From the NCBI RefSeq assembly GCF_010111755.1, contig NC_088961.1, positions 1,116,001 to 1,180,000 on the forward strand: 64,000 nt of DNA. The letters run 5' to 3'. Every line of letters starts with the position of its first letter. Within the stretch, counting starts at the first letter, position 1. The stretch comes from Nakaseomyces glabratus (lineage: Eukaryota; Ascomycota; Saccharomycetes; Saccharomycetales; Saccharomycetaceae). The notes beneath the pieces were generated by a model that was not told the origin of the DNA, searched no databases, and saw only the letters and a program-made list of their open reading frames with translations. The position numbers and the translations under genes were made by a program. Of the stretch, positions 50,801 to 60,230 are shown in pieces.

Positions 50801-51117
50801 ATCAAGCCGATGATGACGTTGATCCCGATAACGAAACAAATGACACCACCCGTGATCCAGTCACGGATAGCGAAGGAGATGATCATGGATATGATCAAGA
50901 CAAGAATCATCGCGTTGCAAATCTGGTGGATAAGCATCGCCTTGTAATCGATCTTGGCGTCATCGCCCAGGGAGTTCTCACCACATTGGGCAAGCCTCGC
51001 CTGGAACTCCTCCGGGGATATACCTTTCGAGGAGTCAGTTACAAGTCTGGCGCAAGTATCCTCAACGGATAAAGCATGGTAGTCACTAAACTCAAAATCT
51101 ATCTGACCATTAGTCAT
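47854..51117 (-). CDS. ENA1: P-type Na+/Li+/K+-exporting ATPase (Ena type)
   Basis: 1087 residues; S. cerevisiae Ena1 has 1091. It is a type IID P-type ATPase of the plasma membrane that pumps out Na+, Li+ and K+ and is needed for salt and alkaline tolerance. Visible: N-terminal cation-ATPase domain, TGESLPVSK (actuator), phosphorylation site CSDKTGTLTQG with D363, MLTGDFPGTAKAIAQE, hinge MTGDGVNDSPSLKMANVGIAMG, and about ten membrane segments, the last group near 860-1040. All catalytic motifs are intact. S. cerevisiae has a tandem ENA array here (YDR038C-YDR040C), while this locus holds a single gene. The promoter has a clustered GCCCTAGG array with Nrg1-like cores; NRG1 is two genes away. 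Confidence 0.96.
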   Translation of the reverse strand: MTNGQIDFEFSDYHALSVEDTCARLVTDSSKGISPEEFQARLAQCGENSLGDDAKIDYKAMLIHQICNAMILVLIISMIISFAIRDWITGGVICFVIGINVIIGLIQEYKASKTMNALRALSSPNAHVIRNGNSEVVDSTDVVPGDLVVVKVGDTIPADLRLVSQQNFETDEALLTGESLPVSKDANEIFDDETPVGDRINLAFSSSTVVKGRAQGIAIKTGLNTEIGKIAKSLRGGNELISRDPAKTWYQNAWISTKRTVGAFLGTTQGTPLHRKLSKLAVLLFWIAVVFAIVVMASQKFDVDRGVAIYAVCVALSMIPSSLVVVLTITMSVGAAVMASRNVIIRKLDSLEALGAVNDICSDKTGTLTQGKMIAKQIWVPKFGTLQVVGSNEPLNPEKGDINFIPNLSPYEYSHNETEDVGIMQNFKDKYEGKSIPGNCQYQLFDKWLETASLANIASVFTDPETKEWKAHGDPTEIAIQVFATRMDLPRHVLTGERDDMDEDEIMSSVSLSEKDATAANAKFRHAAEFPFDSTIKRMSSVYESRDYKTYEIYTKGAFESVLNCCTHWYGRDPNTATVMTDADVDTIKENIDSMSSEGLRVLAFANKSYPKSDVNEEKLQKILKERDYAETGLTFLGLIGIYDPPREETAGAVKKFHQAGINVRMLTGDFPGTAKAIAQEVGILPTNLYHYSKEVVDIMVMTGKQFDNLSEDEIDNLPVLPLVIARCSPQTKVRMIEALHRREKFCAMTGDGVNDSPSLKMANVGIAMGINGSDVAKDASDIVLSDDNFASILNAVEEGRRMSDNIQKFVLQLLAENVAQALYLIVGLAFQDKEGKSVFPLAPVEVLWIIVVTSCFPAMGLGLEKAAHDLMDRPPNDSKAGIFTWEIIVDMFVYGVWMAASCMATFVTIIYGRDHGNLGQNCNRDYSESCHDVFRARSAAFATMTWCALILAWEVIDLRRSFFRMHPDTDAPVKQFFKDIYGNKFLFYSVVFGFASVFPVVYIPVINTDVFLHKPIGWEWGIAIAFSVCFWIGCELHKYFKRIYYRNKSRAINPENDLENKAGTHPFDAYSTSTTLQTEVVFNGKA

Positions 51118-53181
51118 AATAAAGTTGTATACCTTTTTTGTAAGTTAATATTGCTTTGCTTGTTCTTTCTTTCTAGTTATTAAGAAATTACTTAGTTTCG
51201 TAGTTTTCTCTGTTAATCTATTGTATGTAGAAAATAGCTAGTATTTCTTGATAGTGAGACTAAGATATTATTACAAGACTTCTTCTCCTTCTCCAGCTTA
51301 GTACTTGTCTCCACCAACTCCACCACTTGGAATTCCTTGTCCTTTATATACCTTTTCCCAAAGTGCAAGGCGATGAGCTTGGAATGTGAATTATTATTTT
51401 TCTCTACAAATTTTAAATTAGGTGCTGCAGCGATAATACAGCCCTAAGGACCCAAACTCAATTATATCGGGGGAAGTGGTAGAGATCAAGCCCTAGGGAG
51501 CAGCCCTAGGAAGCAGCCCTAGGTCCCCAGCACTCACTTCAGTATTCAGTAACAAATGTGCACTCTCACGCTGTATAGAAAAAAAGAAACGAGATACGGC
51601 TTAAAAAGGCCTAAACAGCAAGCGAGTTTCCTCTGTGGTGCTTGCGGAGAAGCCAGAACAATGGGTGGGGGTAGTGCGTGCTACTGTCTATGGGATGCTG
51701 GACCCTTATGGGCACCCTACCAAGTGGTGATACGCCGGAGAACCGTGTGCAGGACATACTGTTGATAAGATGAGGAGGCTGGAAACAGCAGATCATTTCT
51801 TTTGCTCTTTATGTCTTGTCGCTGTCAAAAGACCAGACCCAGTGTATCTCTGCAGGAACAACTGTGGGCCACCGCAATATCCCCATCAGCTTAATATCTT
51901 GGCCTGTGCTACGTCATGCTGTGTGTACGTGGTCTCTGCGGTCATTGTGCTGCACACCCAAGGATGACATTGTGCTGCGCGTACACACATGTCTGGGATA
52001 GATAACGGACTAGCAGTGCGACCTTCCCCTTCGCAGCAATTATATTACCGAGATATCATATCATATTACACGTACACGGCAAAAAAGTATGATTGCGACA
52101 TAGCTAAGCTCTTCTCGCTGTAATTCGCCGGGGGAAGGGTAGGAACGTAAAGTGGGGAACCTGGGAGGAGATGTGTGAGACAAATGACGCATATCGGATC
52201 CATTTCATTTCCCTTTAATGTGAGGAGACATACCACGTTGCGGTGTTGTCTGGGAGAGTGTGACTTACTATACTGCACGCACACTAAACACCTTAAGTAA
52301 CACCTGCCCCCTCCACACCTACGAATGAGTCTTCCTCGAGTGTGTCAAGTCCTCGAGAGTTGCAGGGCAACGCACTTTAGTGCCGTAGCGTGACATACCT
52401 GACTACACTAGGGGTGTAGGAAATGACGATACACGTGGGAGTTAGAGCCTTCCCGCTTTGTGTGCACACAAGACACATGTGTTATTAGTACCCCTAAGAT
52501 ACGTTGTATAAGGCCCCCCACATGATCCTTTCCCCGCCAATAGATAAGGGTTTTCAGACCATCTCCAATCAGTCGGAGCCGATAAGCCTCCATTTATTAA
52601 TGGGCACATTCACCCTTATCTGAGTCATGCATAGTGCTGGATACGGCAATGTTATAATCGAGAGATGAGATATGGCGGCTTTATCTTGACTCATGTCGGG
52701 GTTAGTACGTAATCACCGCTTGTTCGAAACTACAGACCCTTTATGCCGACAACGTAACTAACTTTTCGGCTCCGTCTGCGTATCTGTAGAGAAAATATGG
52801 TGGATGCGTACCTTGCCAAGCCCTTAATATTCACTCCCCGCTATTCGCTGCTAATAGGCATAGATAATGAAGTCATTTAAGAACGATTCTACACCCATGT
52901 GAAAGTAACACACTATACGAACATGAACCCATATTTTCGTATTCTAATATAAAATCATATGACTATATACTTAATGACGAATTATCCGTTTCACTGCCGA
53001 AGGAGTTGAAATGCCAAATGGTGCATCCTCGGGAAACCGCAACATTTCTATGCCTCTACCATTGGAATCAATGGCGCATCTCATGAGTAATACGCACAAG
53101 AGCAGGTACTGTGGTATATACTTATAGATTTCACTCTCAGATTTCTATTCGTTCAGGCAACATCACATCCAGAAAGTCAAA
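51118..53181. other. Long divergent promoter ENA1/RSM10
   Basis: 2.06 kb, less AT-rich than other spacers. It has a PAC-like GCGATGAGCT (51370-51379) and the GCCCTAGG array (51440-51523). Several open frames of about 60-70 codons (51556-52593) overlap each other on both strands and look like chance. Such a long regulatory region fits the many inputs (Crz1, Rim101, Nrg1, Sko1, glucose) known for ENA1 in S. cerevisiae. Confidence 0.6.
51440..51523. repeat. AGCCCTAGG array upstream of ENA1
   Basis: AGCCCTAGG occurs at 51489-51497, 51502-51510 and 51515-51523 (13-bp spacing) with a variant AGCCCTAAGG at 51440-51449. It lies 320-410 bp upstream of the ENA1 ATG. CCCT is the core recognised by Nrg1-type zinc fingers, a repressor of ENA1 in S. 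cerevisiae. Confidence 0.8.
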
Positions 53182-53889
53182 ATGCTGAGAACCAGTGTGA
53201 GGTCTCCGCTACTGTACAGATGTCTATCCAAGAGGTTTCAAAGCACTGCTGTGCCATTATCTTCGAAAGCAGTGCAGAATGATTTAGAATTGACTCCAAA
53301 GCAACAGACTAACAGTTCGACGACAACGTCAACTAATATACCTCCGCAACTTCCAGTTAATGTCGAGGCGTTGTACTACGCTCCGTTAAAGAACCCAGTC
53401 ACACATGGTCACCTGGTAGCAGACTTGCAACTGCGTGCCTATGACAATGAAAATTTGGATTTCTTCTGCGATTTCATACTGAGAGCGGGATACTACTTGG
53501 GCTTGCCTATGACTGGGCCAAAACCTTTGCCAACCAGGCGTGAAAGGTGGACTGTGATACGATCCCCTTTCGTACATGCCAAGTCCAAGGAGAACTTCGA
53601 AAGGCACACCCATAAGCGGCTGATCAGGGTGTGGGACTCCAACCCAGAGGTTGTACAGATGCTTGTGGACTATATCACTAAGAACTCCATCGCCGGTGTA
53701 GGGTTGAAATGTACTACTTATCAGAGAACTACAGTCGACGCAAAAAGTGGGAAAATATCGGATGCAATTGAAGAAATTAACTCGACACACAACATAAACC
53801 CATCTCTGAAAGAAAACGAGGAGATCGGTGCTAAAGTTGTGGAACTCCTAAACACCCCAACCTTTAAAAAGTATCTGGAAGAGAAATAG
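53182..53889 (+). CDS. RSM10: Mitochondrial ribosomal protein uS10m (Rsm10)
   Basis: 235 residues; S. cerevisiae Rsm10 has 203. The N-terminus [30 protein letters not shown] is a basic, Ser-rich mitochondrial presequence. The S10 domain covers about 75-180: [94 protein letters not shown]. It is part of the mitochondrial small ribosomal subunit. A C-terminal extension of about 45 residues is fungal. It fits YDR041W. Confidence 0.96.
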   Translation: MLRTSVRSPLLYRCLSKRFQSTAVPLSSKAVQNDLELTPKQQTNSSTTTSTNIPPQLPVNVEALYYAPLKNPVTHGHLVADLQLRAYDNENLDFFCDFILRAGYYLGLPMTGPKPLPTRRERWTVIRSPFVHAKSKENFERHTHKRLIRVWDSNPEVVQMLVDYITKNSIAGVGLKCTTYQRTTVDAKSGKISDAIEEINSTHNINPSLKENEEIGAKVVELLNTPTFKKYLEEK

Positions 53890-54155
53890 TCCTCTCATTT
53901 GCAAATATACGTATAATAGTGCATCTGAGAATAGGTTTTTTGCATTCCAGTTCATGTAAATAGAACATGTCATTATAGTCAAGATAGATGCAGTAAATAA
54001 CAATAGCCCCGTATCTCTCTATATTAACTATTCCTTGATTCCTATATCTTTATTGTTGTTTTTTATTGTCCCAGAAGATTAACAAGCTACAGTATGAACA
54101 AGATCTATTTTACCGATGGTTTACAGTCTGCTAATGAGAAAACGATCAATTATTA

Positions 54156-54266
54156 TTATTTATATCAGGGTTAAAAAGCTATTGTCAAAGTAATTGTATC
54201 CTCCTGGGTTATTCGGTTGAAGAAATTCAAGTTGTTGTTGTTAGTTTTTATCATCATAATAAATAA
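54156..54266 (-). ncRNA. SNR47: Box C/D snoRNA snR47
   Basis: On the minus strand, box C ATGATGA (54257-54251) and box D CTGA (54168-54165) are flanked by a perfect 8-bp terminal stem, TTATTTAT (54266-54259) with ATAAATAA (54163-54156). The 11 nt upstream of box D, AGCTTTTTAAC (54180-54170), are complementary to 18S rRNA GUUAAAAAGCU; the fifth nucleotide from box D pairs with A619. A D'-like box CCGA (54216-54213) is preceded by TTGAATTTCTTCA (54230-54218), complementary to 25S UGAAGAAAUUCAA, placing the fifth nucleotide on A2220. These are the two known targets of S. cerevisiae snR47, which also lies between RSM10 and NRG1. rRNA sequences and site numbers are from memory. Confidence 0.93.
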
Positions 54267-55543
54267 ACAATAATGATCGTAATCTCCGAGCAATATAGAA
54301 AAAATAACAGACTCCAAACAAAGGGACACACAATTCAACGAATTCAACGCCTTCAACTGAAAGCAATAACAATCAAAGTGAGTTCTTTGAGGAATGAAGT
54401 AATTGGAAATGATGTCCTGATGCTTGGCAAGTCTGCTGTTCCTGTACATCAGAGTTGCATTAACGTAAAGCAAATCAACGAGAACGGACAATAAATGGCT
54501 CTATTTTTCAGTGTCAAAAACTCATAGCTTTTATATACATTTCAAGTTGAAAATTTTCAACTCATCGAATCTGAGGAAAAGGCAACGAAAAAAAATTAGG
54601 GCTTCGTGAGTCGTTTAGAAGTACTTTTGTTTGCTGGTTGCTTAGCTGACCATACCAAAGATAAGTAGTACTTATATGCCCACCATCAAATGCTAAACTG
54701 CTTTACATCTAATAATATAACCATAAATCCGAGTCGGTGAACTCTTATCGATGAATATATTTAAGACGAGGTGGATTTGTATCTCCACATCGATTACACA
54801 TCTTTCTGTGGCGATTATGTAAATCTTGCACCTATTTGTGACTCTGTTTGTGTTGCCTGCCCAAATAAGGGTAATATGATCACTAATGCTGGGTCTATCC
54901 CAATTACGTGATGAATTTCAGCAAAAACACAACAATAGACAAAAGCGATCGCTATCAATATATTAGAGGGTGAATTTTGTGCAAGAAAACCCATTCCATT
55001 AAAACCTTTAAAGAATATGCATTCCATATATAAGCGAAACCTCGACAATAAAAAACTAAAAAAAGAACAAAGAGAATATAATTTTACATACGGGGAATAT
55101 TATTACCTGATCATATTGTACAAGGAAATATGAATATAATAGCATATGATTTATGGTAGGAAAAACTCCTTAGCTTAGTTAAGAAACGAACAGACTTGAC
55201 TATACTTGCCAATGTATTAGTTCCAGAGAAAAGCGATTTTGTTCAAAAATGGCTGCCAGCCGCTAGACATAATCAACAATACCATTTTGATTGCTCATTG
55301 GACGAAGGACAACTTAGTCTCAATAATCCTGAACGTTAATTATTATTTTTGATGGCGATAAGCAATTGTGCTGGACTTTAGAAGATATTCAAAAAGTCTC
55401 ATAAAATGTGTGTTATTTGAACAGCACTATTACGATAACGGAGATCTCCGGAGCTGTCATGTATCCTGAGGAAGGACTGAACTCGAAAAATGCTAACAGT
55501 CACTATCCTGCTTCACCAAGTGCCAATTTTTTGAAGCAGATTA
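54267..55543. other. Spacer between snR47 and NRG1 3' end
   Basis: 1.28 kb. It would include the snR47 promoter (minus strand) and the NRG1 terminator. S. cerevisiae YDR042C lies in this interval; I see no counterpart. A 106-codon minus-strand frame (54171-54491) overlaps the snoRNA and is rejected. Confidence 0.6.
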
Positions 55544-56935
55544 TCACACCATGTATTCTTTCAATCTCTTCAAATGTGTCTTATAGTGTTGCAAGCAATT
55601 ATCATGACGGTTAAATCTTTGACCACAGCCCTCATATGGACACACATGGCGTTTTTCGCCAGTATGAATTCTATTGTGCCTTGCCAAATGACCTGATGTC
55701 GTAAATCCCTTTCCACAAACTTTGCAAAGGTACTTGCGGCGCAACTCAATATCATCTGAATTGCACAAGGAAGATATGGAATGCTTCTTTTGCTGTAATT
55801 TACTCTTCCTTGACTGGCCATGCTTCTTGTGTTTTTGAGGACTAGCTGAAATCTTGGTTTTGGAAGGCACTGTTAGCGATTTTGAACGTTTTGTCTTTGG
55901 CTTCTGTGGCTGAGAGGATGGCAAAGATACACCAGCACTTGACAGAACAGACAATGACCGTGATCGAACATAATTGGGAATCCCCTCTTTCTCGGATCTA
56001 CCGACATTTAGATGCTGGGTATCACTTTCCAATGGTACCGAGGAAGCGAGAGTGACCATAGCGGTTGCTTCTTTTGCAATTTTGGTGAGACTTAAAATTT
56101 CATCAGAATTCAAACTATCTTCTTCCAATTGCGCTTGACTAATGTTTTCTTTAACGGGAACAGGTGTTGCCGACTGTGCACTAGTTAATCGTTCATTGAT
56201 CTTGAAGTTAGATGATACATCAGATGAAATAGATGAAATAGAAGGCCTTGCACTTGGTCTTTGAGAAGTTCTTATATCAGATATTGAATTGTCCGAGGAA
56301 TTAGAACCTGGCCGATGTATGATATTTGGAATATTTGTCTTCCCATAGTCATTACAAACAATAGAGACAGGCTGCTGAATGAAATAGCTAGGAGCAGCTA
56401 AATTGCCTTCACTAACACCGTTACTACAACAATTTGATGTGCATTTAGTTGTATGAATGACCGGCAAAGTCGTATAATTAGATTGTACGTCATGATGCAT
56501 TGGGATCTCCGTGGGCGACAAGTTTGATGGCGATCCATGAGAGACTGGCTTGGAGAAATATTCTAAGGTGTTCCTGTTTAGTTTATGGATTAAAGAGTCT
56601 TCAACACTACTCTTCCTTTCCAGTGACGGAATCAATGTACAATGTTGTCTCTGTATTGGGGACAATTGAAAGTATGCACTAGCTTGATGTCTTGTCTCAA
56701 AAAAATAATCTAGTCTACTATTCGACGTAGGTGAAACATGATTTGTACCATAATAAGGGGTGCCAATTGAAGAGGAAGCTGACGAAAATGAAGCGTGTCT
56801 ACCCAGGGCAGCTGTTGAAAGCGGGCTTGACTGTGTTATTCTAATCGAGTCTATTGTTAGAGCAGGTGATAGAGGCTTTTGATAATAGATAGGTGATGCC
56901 ATGACATCAGGATTCTCAATTCTTGCATGCAGCAT
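55544..56935 (-). CDS. NRG1: C2H2 zinc-finger repressor Nrg1
   Basis: 463 residues, about twice S. cerevisiae Nrg1 (231). The DNA-binding domain is at the very C-terminus: finger 1 with C404, C407, H420 and H424 (YLCKVCGKGFTTSGHLARHNRIH), linker TGEKRH, finger 2 with C432, C437, H450 and H454 (VCPYEGCGQRFNRHDNCLQHYKTH). A basic region with SPQKHKKHGQSRKSKLQQKKH precedes it. The long N-terminal part is Ser/Pro/Asn-rich and disordered. Nrg1/Nrg2 recruit Tup1-Ssn6 to repress glucose-, stress- and morphogenesis-related genes; ENA1 is a known target. Synteny (YDR043C, next to RSM10 and snR47) decides Nrg1 over other repressors with similar fingers. It has an exceptionally long upstream region. Confidence 0.94.
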   Translation of the reverse strand: MLHARIENPDVMASPIYYQKPLSPALTIDSIRITQSSPLSTAALGRHASFSSASSSIGTPYYGTNHVSPTSNSRLDYFFETRHQASAYFQLSPIQRQHCTLIPSLERKSSVEDSLIHKLNRNTLEYFSKPVSHGSPSNLSPTEIPMHHDVQSNYTTLPVIHTTKCTSNCCSNGVSEGNLAAPSYFIQQPVSIVCNDYGKTNIPNIIHRPGSNSSDNSISDIRTSQRPSARPSISSISSDVSSNFKINERLTSAQSATPVPVKENISQAQLEEDSLNSDEILSLTKIAKEATAMVTLASSVPLESDTQHLNVGRSEKEGIPNYVRSRSLSVLSSAGVSLPSSQPQKPKTKRSKSLTVPSKTKISASPQKHKKHGQSRKSKLQQKKHSISSLCNSDDIELRRKYLCKVCGKGFTTSGHLARHNRIHTGEKRHVCPYEGCGQRFNRHDNCLQHYKTHLKRLKEYMV

Positions 56936-59900
56936 AATCTTTAATTATAAATTTAGGTTAATCTTAACCTCAATACTGCCTAAAAGACAAACTCTATGTG
57001 TACTTTCGAATTGAACTTAATTCTGAAATAATAAGAGGAAGTTTTGGTGAAATTAACTCTCCTAAATTTCCTTTAAAGTCAATCCTTTATTATGCTAGTG
57101 GCAGAGACAATGTCTATTGTTCCAAATGGTTTGTAGTAAGGCTCACAGAATATTGTCAATTATTATAGTGCAGGAATGAGTTATGCTTATTATTCGAAGT
57201 GTTCCTGTGCTATCAATTTTCGAATTCCTATAGGGTATTTGAAAGAAAAGTTGGTATTTTGAGACGCTACCCTTAGACAATGCTATGAGTAAATAATGAT
57301 TGTGCAGTTGAACACGCGCAAACTTTGTTTGCTCTATTATGTTGTTTGCTAGAAAAATACTAATAATATAGTCCAGTTAACAATTGGATAGTTGTTTCGT
57401 ATGTCTATTTTTTGGAACGACTAACTAGAAATATGCTGTTTAGTTATCGCTAAAGTCAATAATACTTTGGTAGTGGCTTCACAGATCGAAAGTGATGGAG
57501 TGTTAATAACAAAAAATAGATGTAATATCTTCTGTTATATTTGTCCTTTGTAAGTGGGACAATAACTAATCTATGGTATTCAAAAACTGTTAGTAAGAAA
57601 ACTTTGACCAGAAGAATGGCGTTATGGTATTAGATTTTTTAAATCTATGTGGGTGTTGGCTAGAAAAATACCAGTGTTAATATAAGATTACCAAAACCTA
57701 GGAAAAAATAGCAATAATTAGAAGGAAAAGTAAAACGAATGTATGAGAAACAATCCCAAACCCGTAAATCAATAGAAATAATATTTTCCGAAGAGTTATT
57801 ATCTACTGATAATGAGAAACTGCTATTATATTTATACCAATTTTTTTTTCTCTGATCGAAGTTTCCTTCTAAGCAGAGAAGTCCTGCCAGCTGTTTCCTT
57901 TACAAATTTCTGAGCTTTTGGCAGCTAGGACAAACCTATCTGGCTTACAAATCAGCAGCAGAACACTCAAGTAACATTTAAAATACATTGAATATAACAA
58001 GATTTAAAATCCCAAAAAACAAAGGATCTTAATGGGAATAACTTTCCCACAAGGATATCAGATAGAACATGCCCTGAAATGATTACAGTGAAAATAGACA
58101 GGTTATTAAGTTTGGAATCTTCACTGTAAATGTCTTGTATCTCTGCTTCAAAAATATGATAATTAACCAAGAAAAAGAAATGCTATAAAGCCAGAAAACG
58201 GAAAAATTTCTTTATTTTTATTTTAATTAGCTGTCTACACATTGCTTTGCTGCAACAAATTCTATCACAAATTCACAAGATAAGTTTTTTTAATTTCTCT
58301 CTCTTTGAATATCACAGAAAGTTTTCGGTATTCCCATCCCTCCATCTCCCCTCCCACCAATGTCTTATTAGCGAATAGTATACTGTAATGTCAAATTACT
58401 CAAAACTTCCCATCTTTATTCCAATTTCCCTTTTCCCGAAAACTAAACACAGTATTAGGTTGAAATTGTCAATTTTTGTCTAGAGTATTTTTTTACTTTT
58501 TGTCAAGAAGATCAGAGTGAACTCTATGAATGTATTAGGGAAAATCGAAGGAACTTGATCCAAATCAATAACAAACACAAAAGAAAAGTATACAGTTACA
58601 TATTCCTAGAAGGCATTATGTAGTATACCTTTTCTTGTTGTTGATGTAATGGTTGTGCGTGTGGTTTTTCCTGGTTATTTCCTTGCTTAAGTATAGAAAA
58701 ACCTCTGTAGTTGCAGTTGACAGAATGGAAATAACGAGCTTCTGCAGAAAATATTGCAGTGTCTTGCTTTCTCACTTGGCCCCGAGTAGTAACTGGCTTT
58801 TTTGTACTTCTACTGCGGGAATTTCAATCCAACAACCCAGATGTGTGCGAAGAAGTATAAGGGCTACTAGCAACTAACAATTTGCTTCTTCTCTGACCTC
58901 AGCGTTGCTGTTACAAGAGAAACACCTTCCCCTGCTATCTCTATGCGTTAGTAAAAACTGAATAACCCGGGGGTGGCAGAGTTCCTTGAAGGAAAATGTA
59001 CTACGATTATCTAATATGAGCTACACAATTATGAGAGAAGAAAGGTCAATCGGAAAATCGTTTAGTGGCAAGTCAGTATTAGTGGGGCACATCTTTGGAC
59101 GATAAAAGTCTAAAGCGTGTGTTTGTTTGGTCGAATTCGTGTGCTCAAGTGAGTGCGTTTGAGGAAAAAAAATAACTTTTCTTTTCTATGCCTTCTAAGC
59201 ATTTTTTTTTACCTCACCCTTTTGTTCGGCCAATTCACTGACTTCCTGAGAGAGTCTTAACAATATTTCCCCGAATATCTAGTCCTCCCCAGAAACAATT
59301 AGTTTATTACCATTTTTTTTTTTAAAAAAATTTTAGGCTTTCGATGATTCTTACTCACATCGACAGAGAAGTATCGCTTAGGAAGATCTTCTAGAACTTT
59401 TTCACCCCTTGTCAATCACACCCAAGTTATTCAAATCACTGAATAAGAAAAAGGGAATTAAAGGGCTTGTGAAAGTTAAAGTTCCGGTATAATGGCTTCT
59501 CTGCCTCCCAACACAGCAGTGAGATATACCACTCGAATTCATGTTGGTACCTCCGCTGAATACGGTCTATTTGCATATCAAATACTTTATGTCGTAAACC
59601 TACACACTTGTTCAAGAATCAACAACACATGGTAAACTGTGTCAACTATTATGTAAATGCCCCTCCAAATAAAAGATCCTTAATGTAAGATATTCAATCA
59701 GATTGTCGCAATATTTGCAACAAAAGGAAGTTTGGCAGTCTAGATAGGATTAGTACTGAAACAAATTCTGAAAGTCATGTAGTTTGCAAAAATTTTGCCA
59801 ATATTTTCGGAAAAATTGCTTTTCCTTGTTCTGGCTATGCTAGTATAATGTGGGTTTTTTTTTAAAAATTCACTAAAATATGAATCCATATTTTAATTGA

Positions 59901-60210
59901 AAAAAAAAAGGATGTTCTCTGAAGCGCAAACAGTTGCCGCTCTATTTTAATGGTCAATTCTACTACTTATGGTATTAATAATATTAGCTTGAACAGTACA
60001 GATTAGAATAAGGTTCTTCCTTTTCTTTTGATATGATGATTCTATTACGGAATTGCTACGTCGCCCTTCCTATGAAGAAGCCTTTTTATTTTTAATTACT
60101 GTAACGACAAGTATATCCCATTACAATTCTGCTACCGAAATCCTTAACACATATGTCTCGACAATATCAGTACCAGAGAGTTAAAGTGCTTTCCATTACA
60201 CATTTTTGTT

Positions 60211-60230
60211 TTGTGTTGTGTTGTGTTGTG
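60211..60230. repeat. TTGTG pentanucleotide repeat, four perfect copies
   Basis: Four exact TTGTG units with two degenerate units after them, inside the long region upstream of NRG1. A simple microsatellite, likely length-variable between strains. Confidence 0.9.

Noticed and set aside
52721..52745. TTGTTCGAAAC resembling a tRNA B box in the ENA1/RSM10 spacer
   Set aside because: No acceptor stem, A box or anticodon arm around it.
54171..54491. 106-codon open frame on the minus strand between RSM10 and NRG1, possible YDR042C counterpart
   Set aside because: It overlaps the snR47 gene on the same strand, has no recognisable similarity, and its C-terminus is the translated snoRNA.
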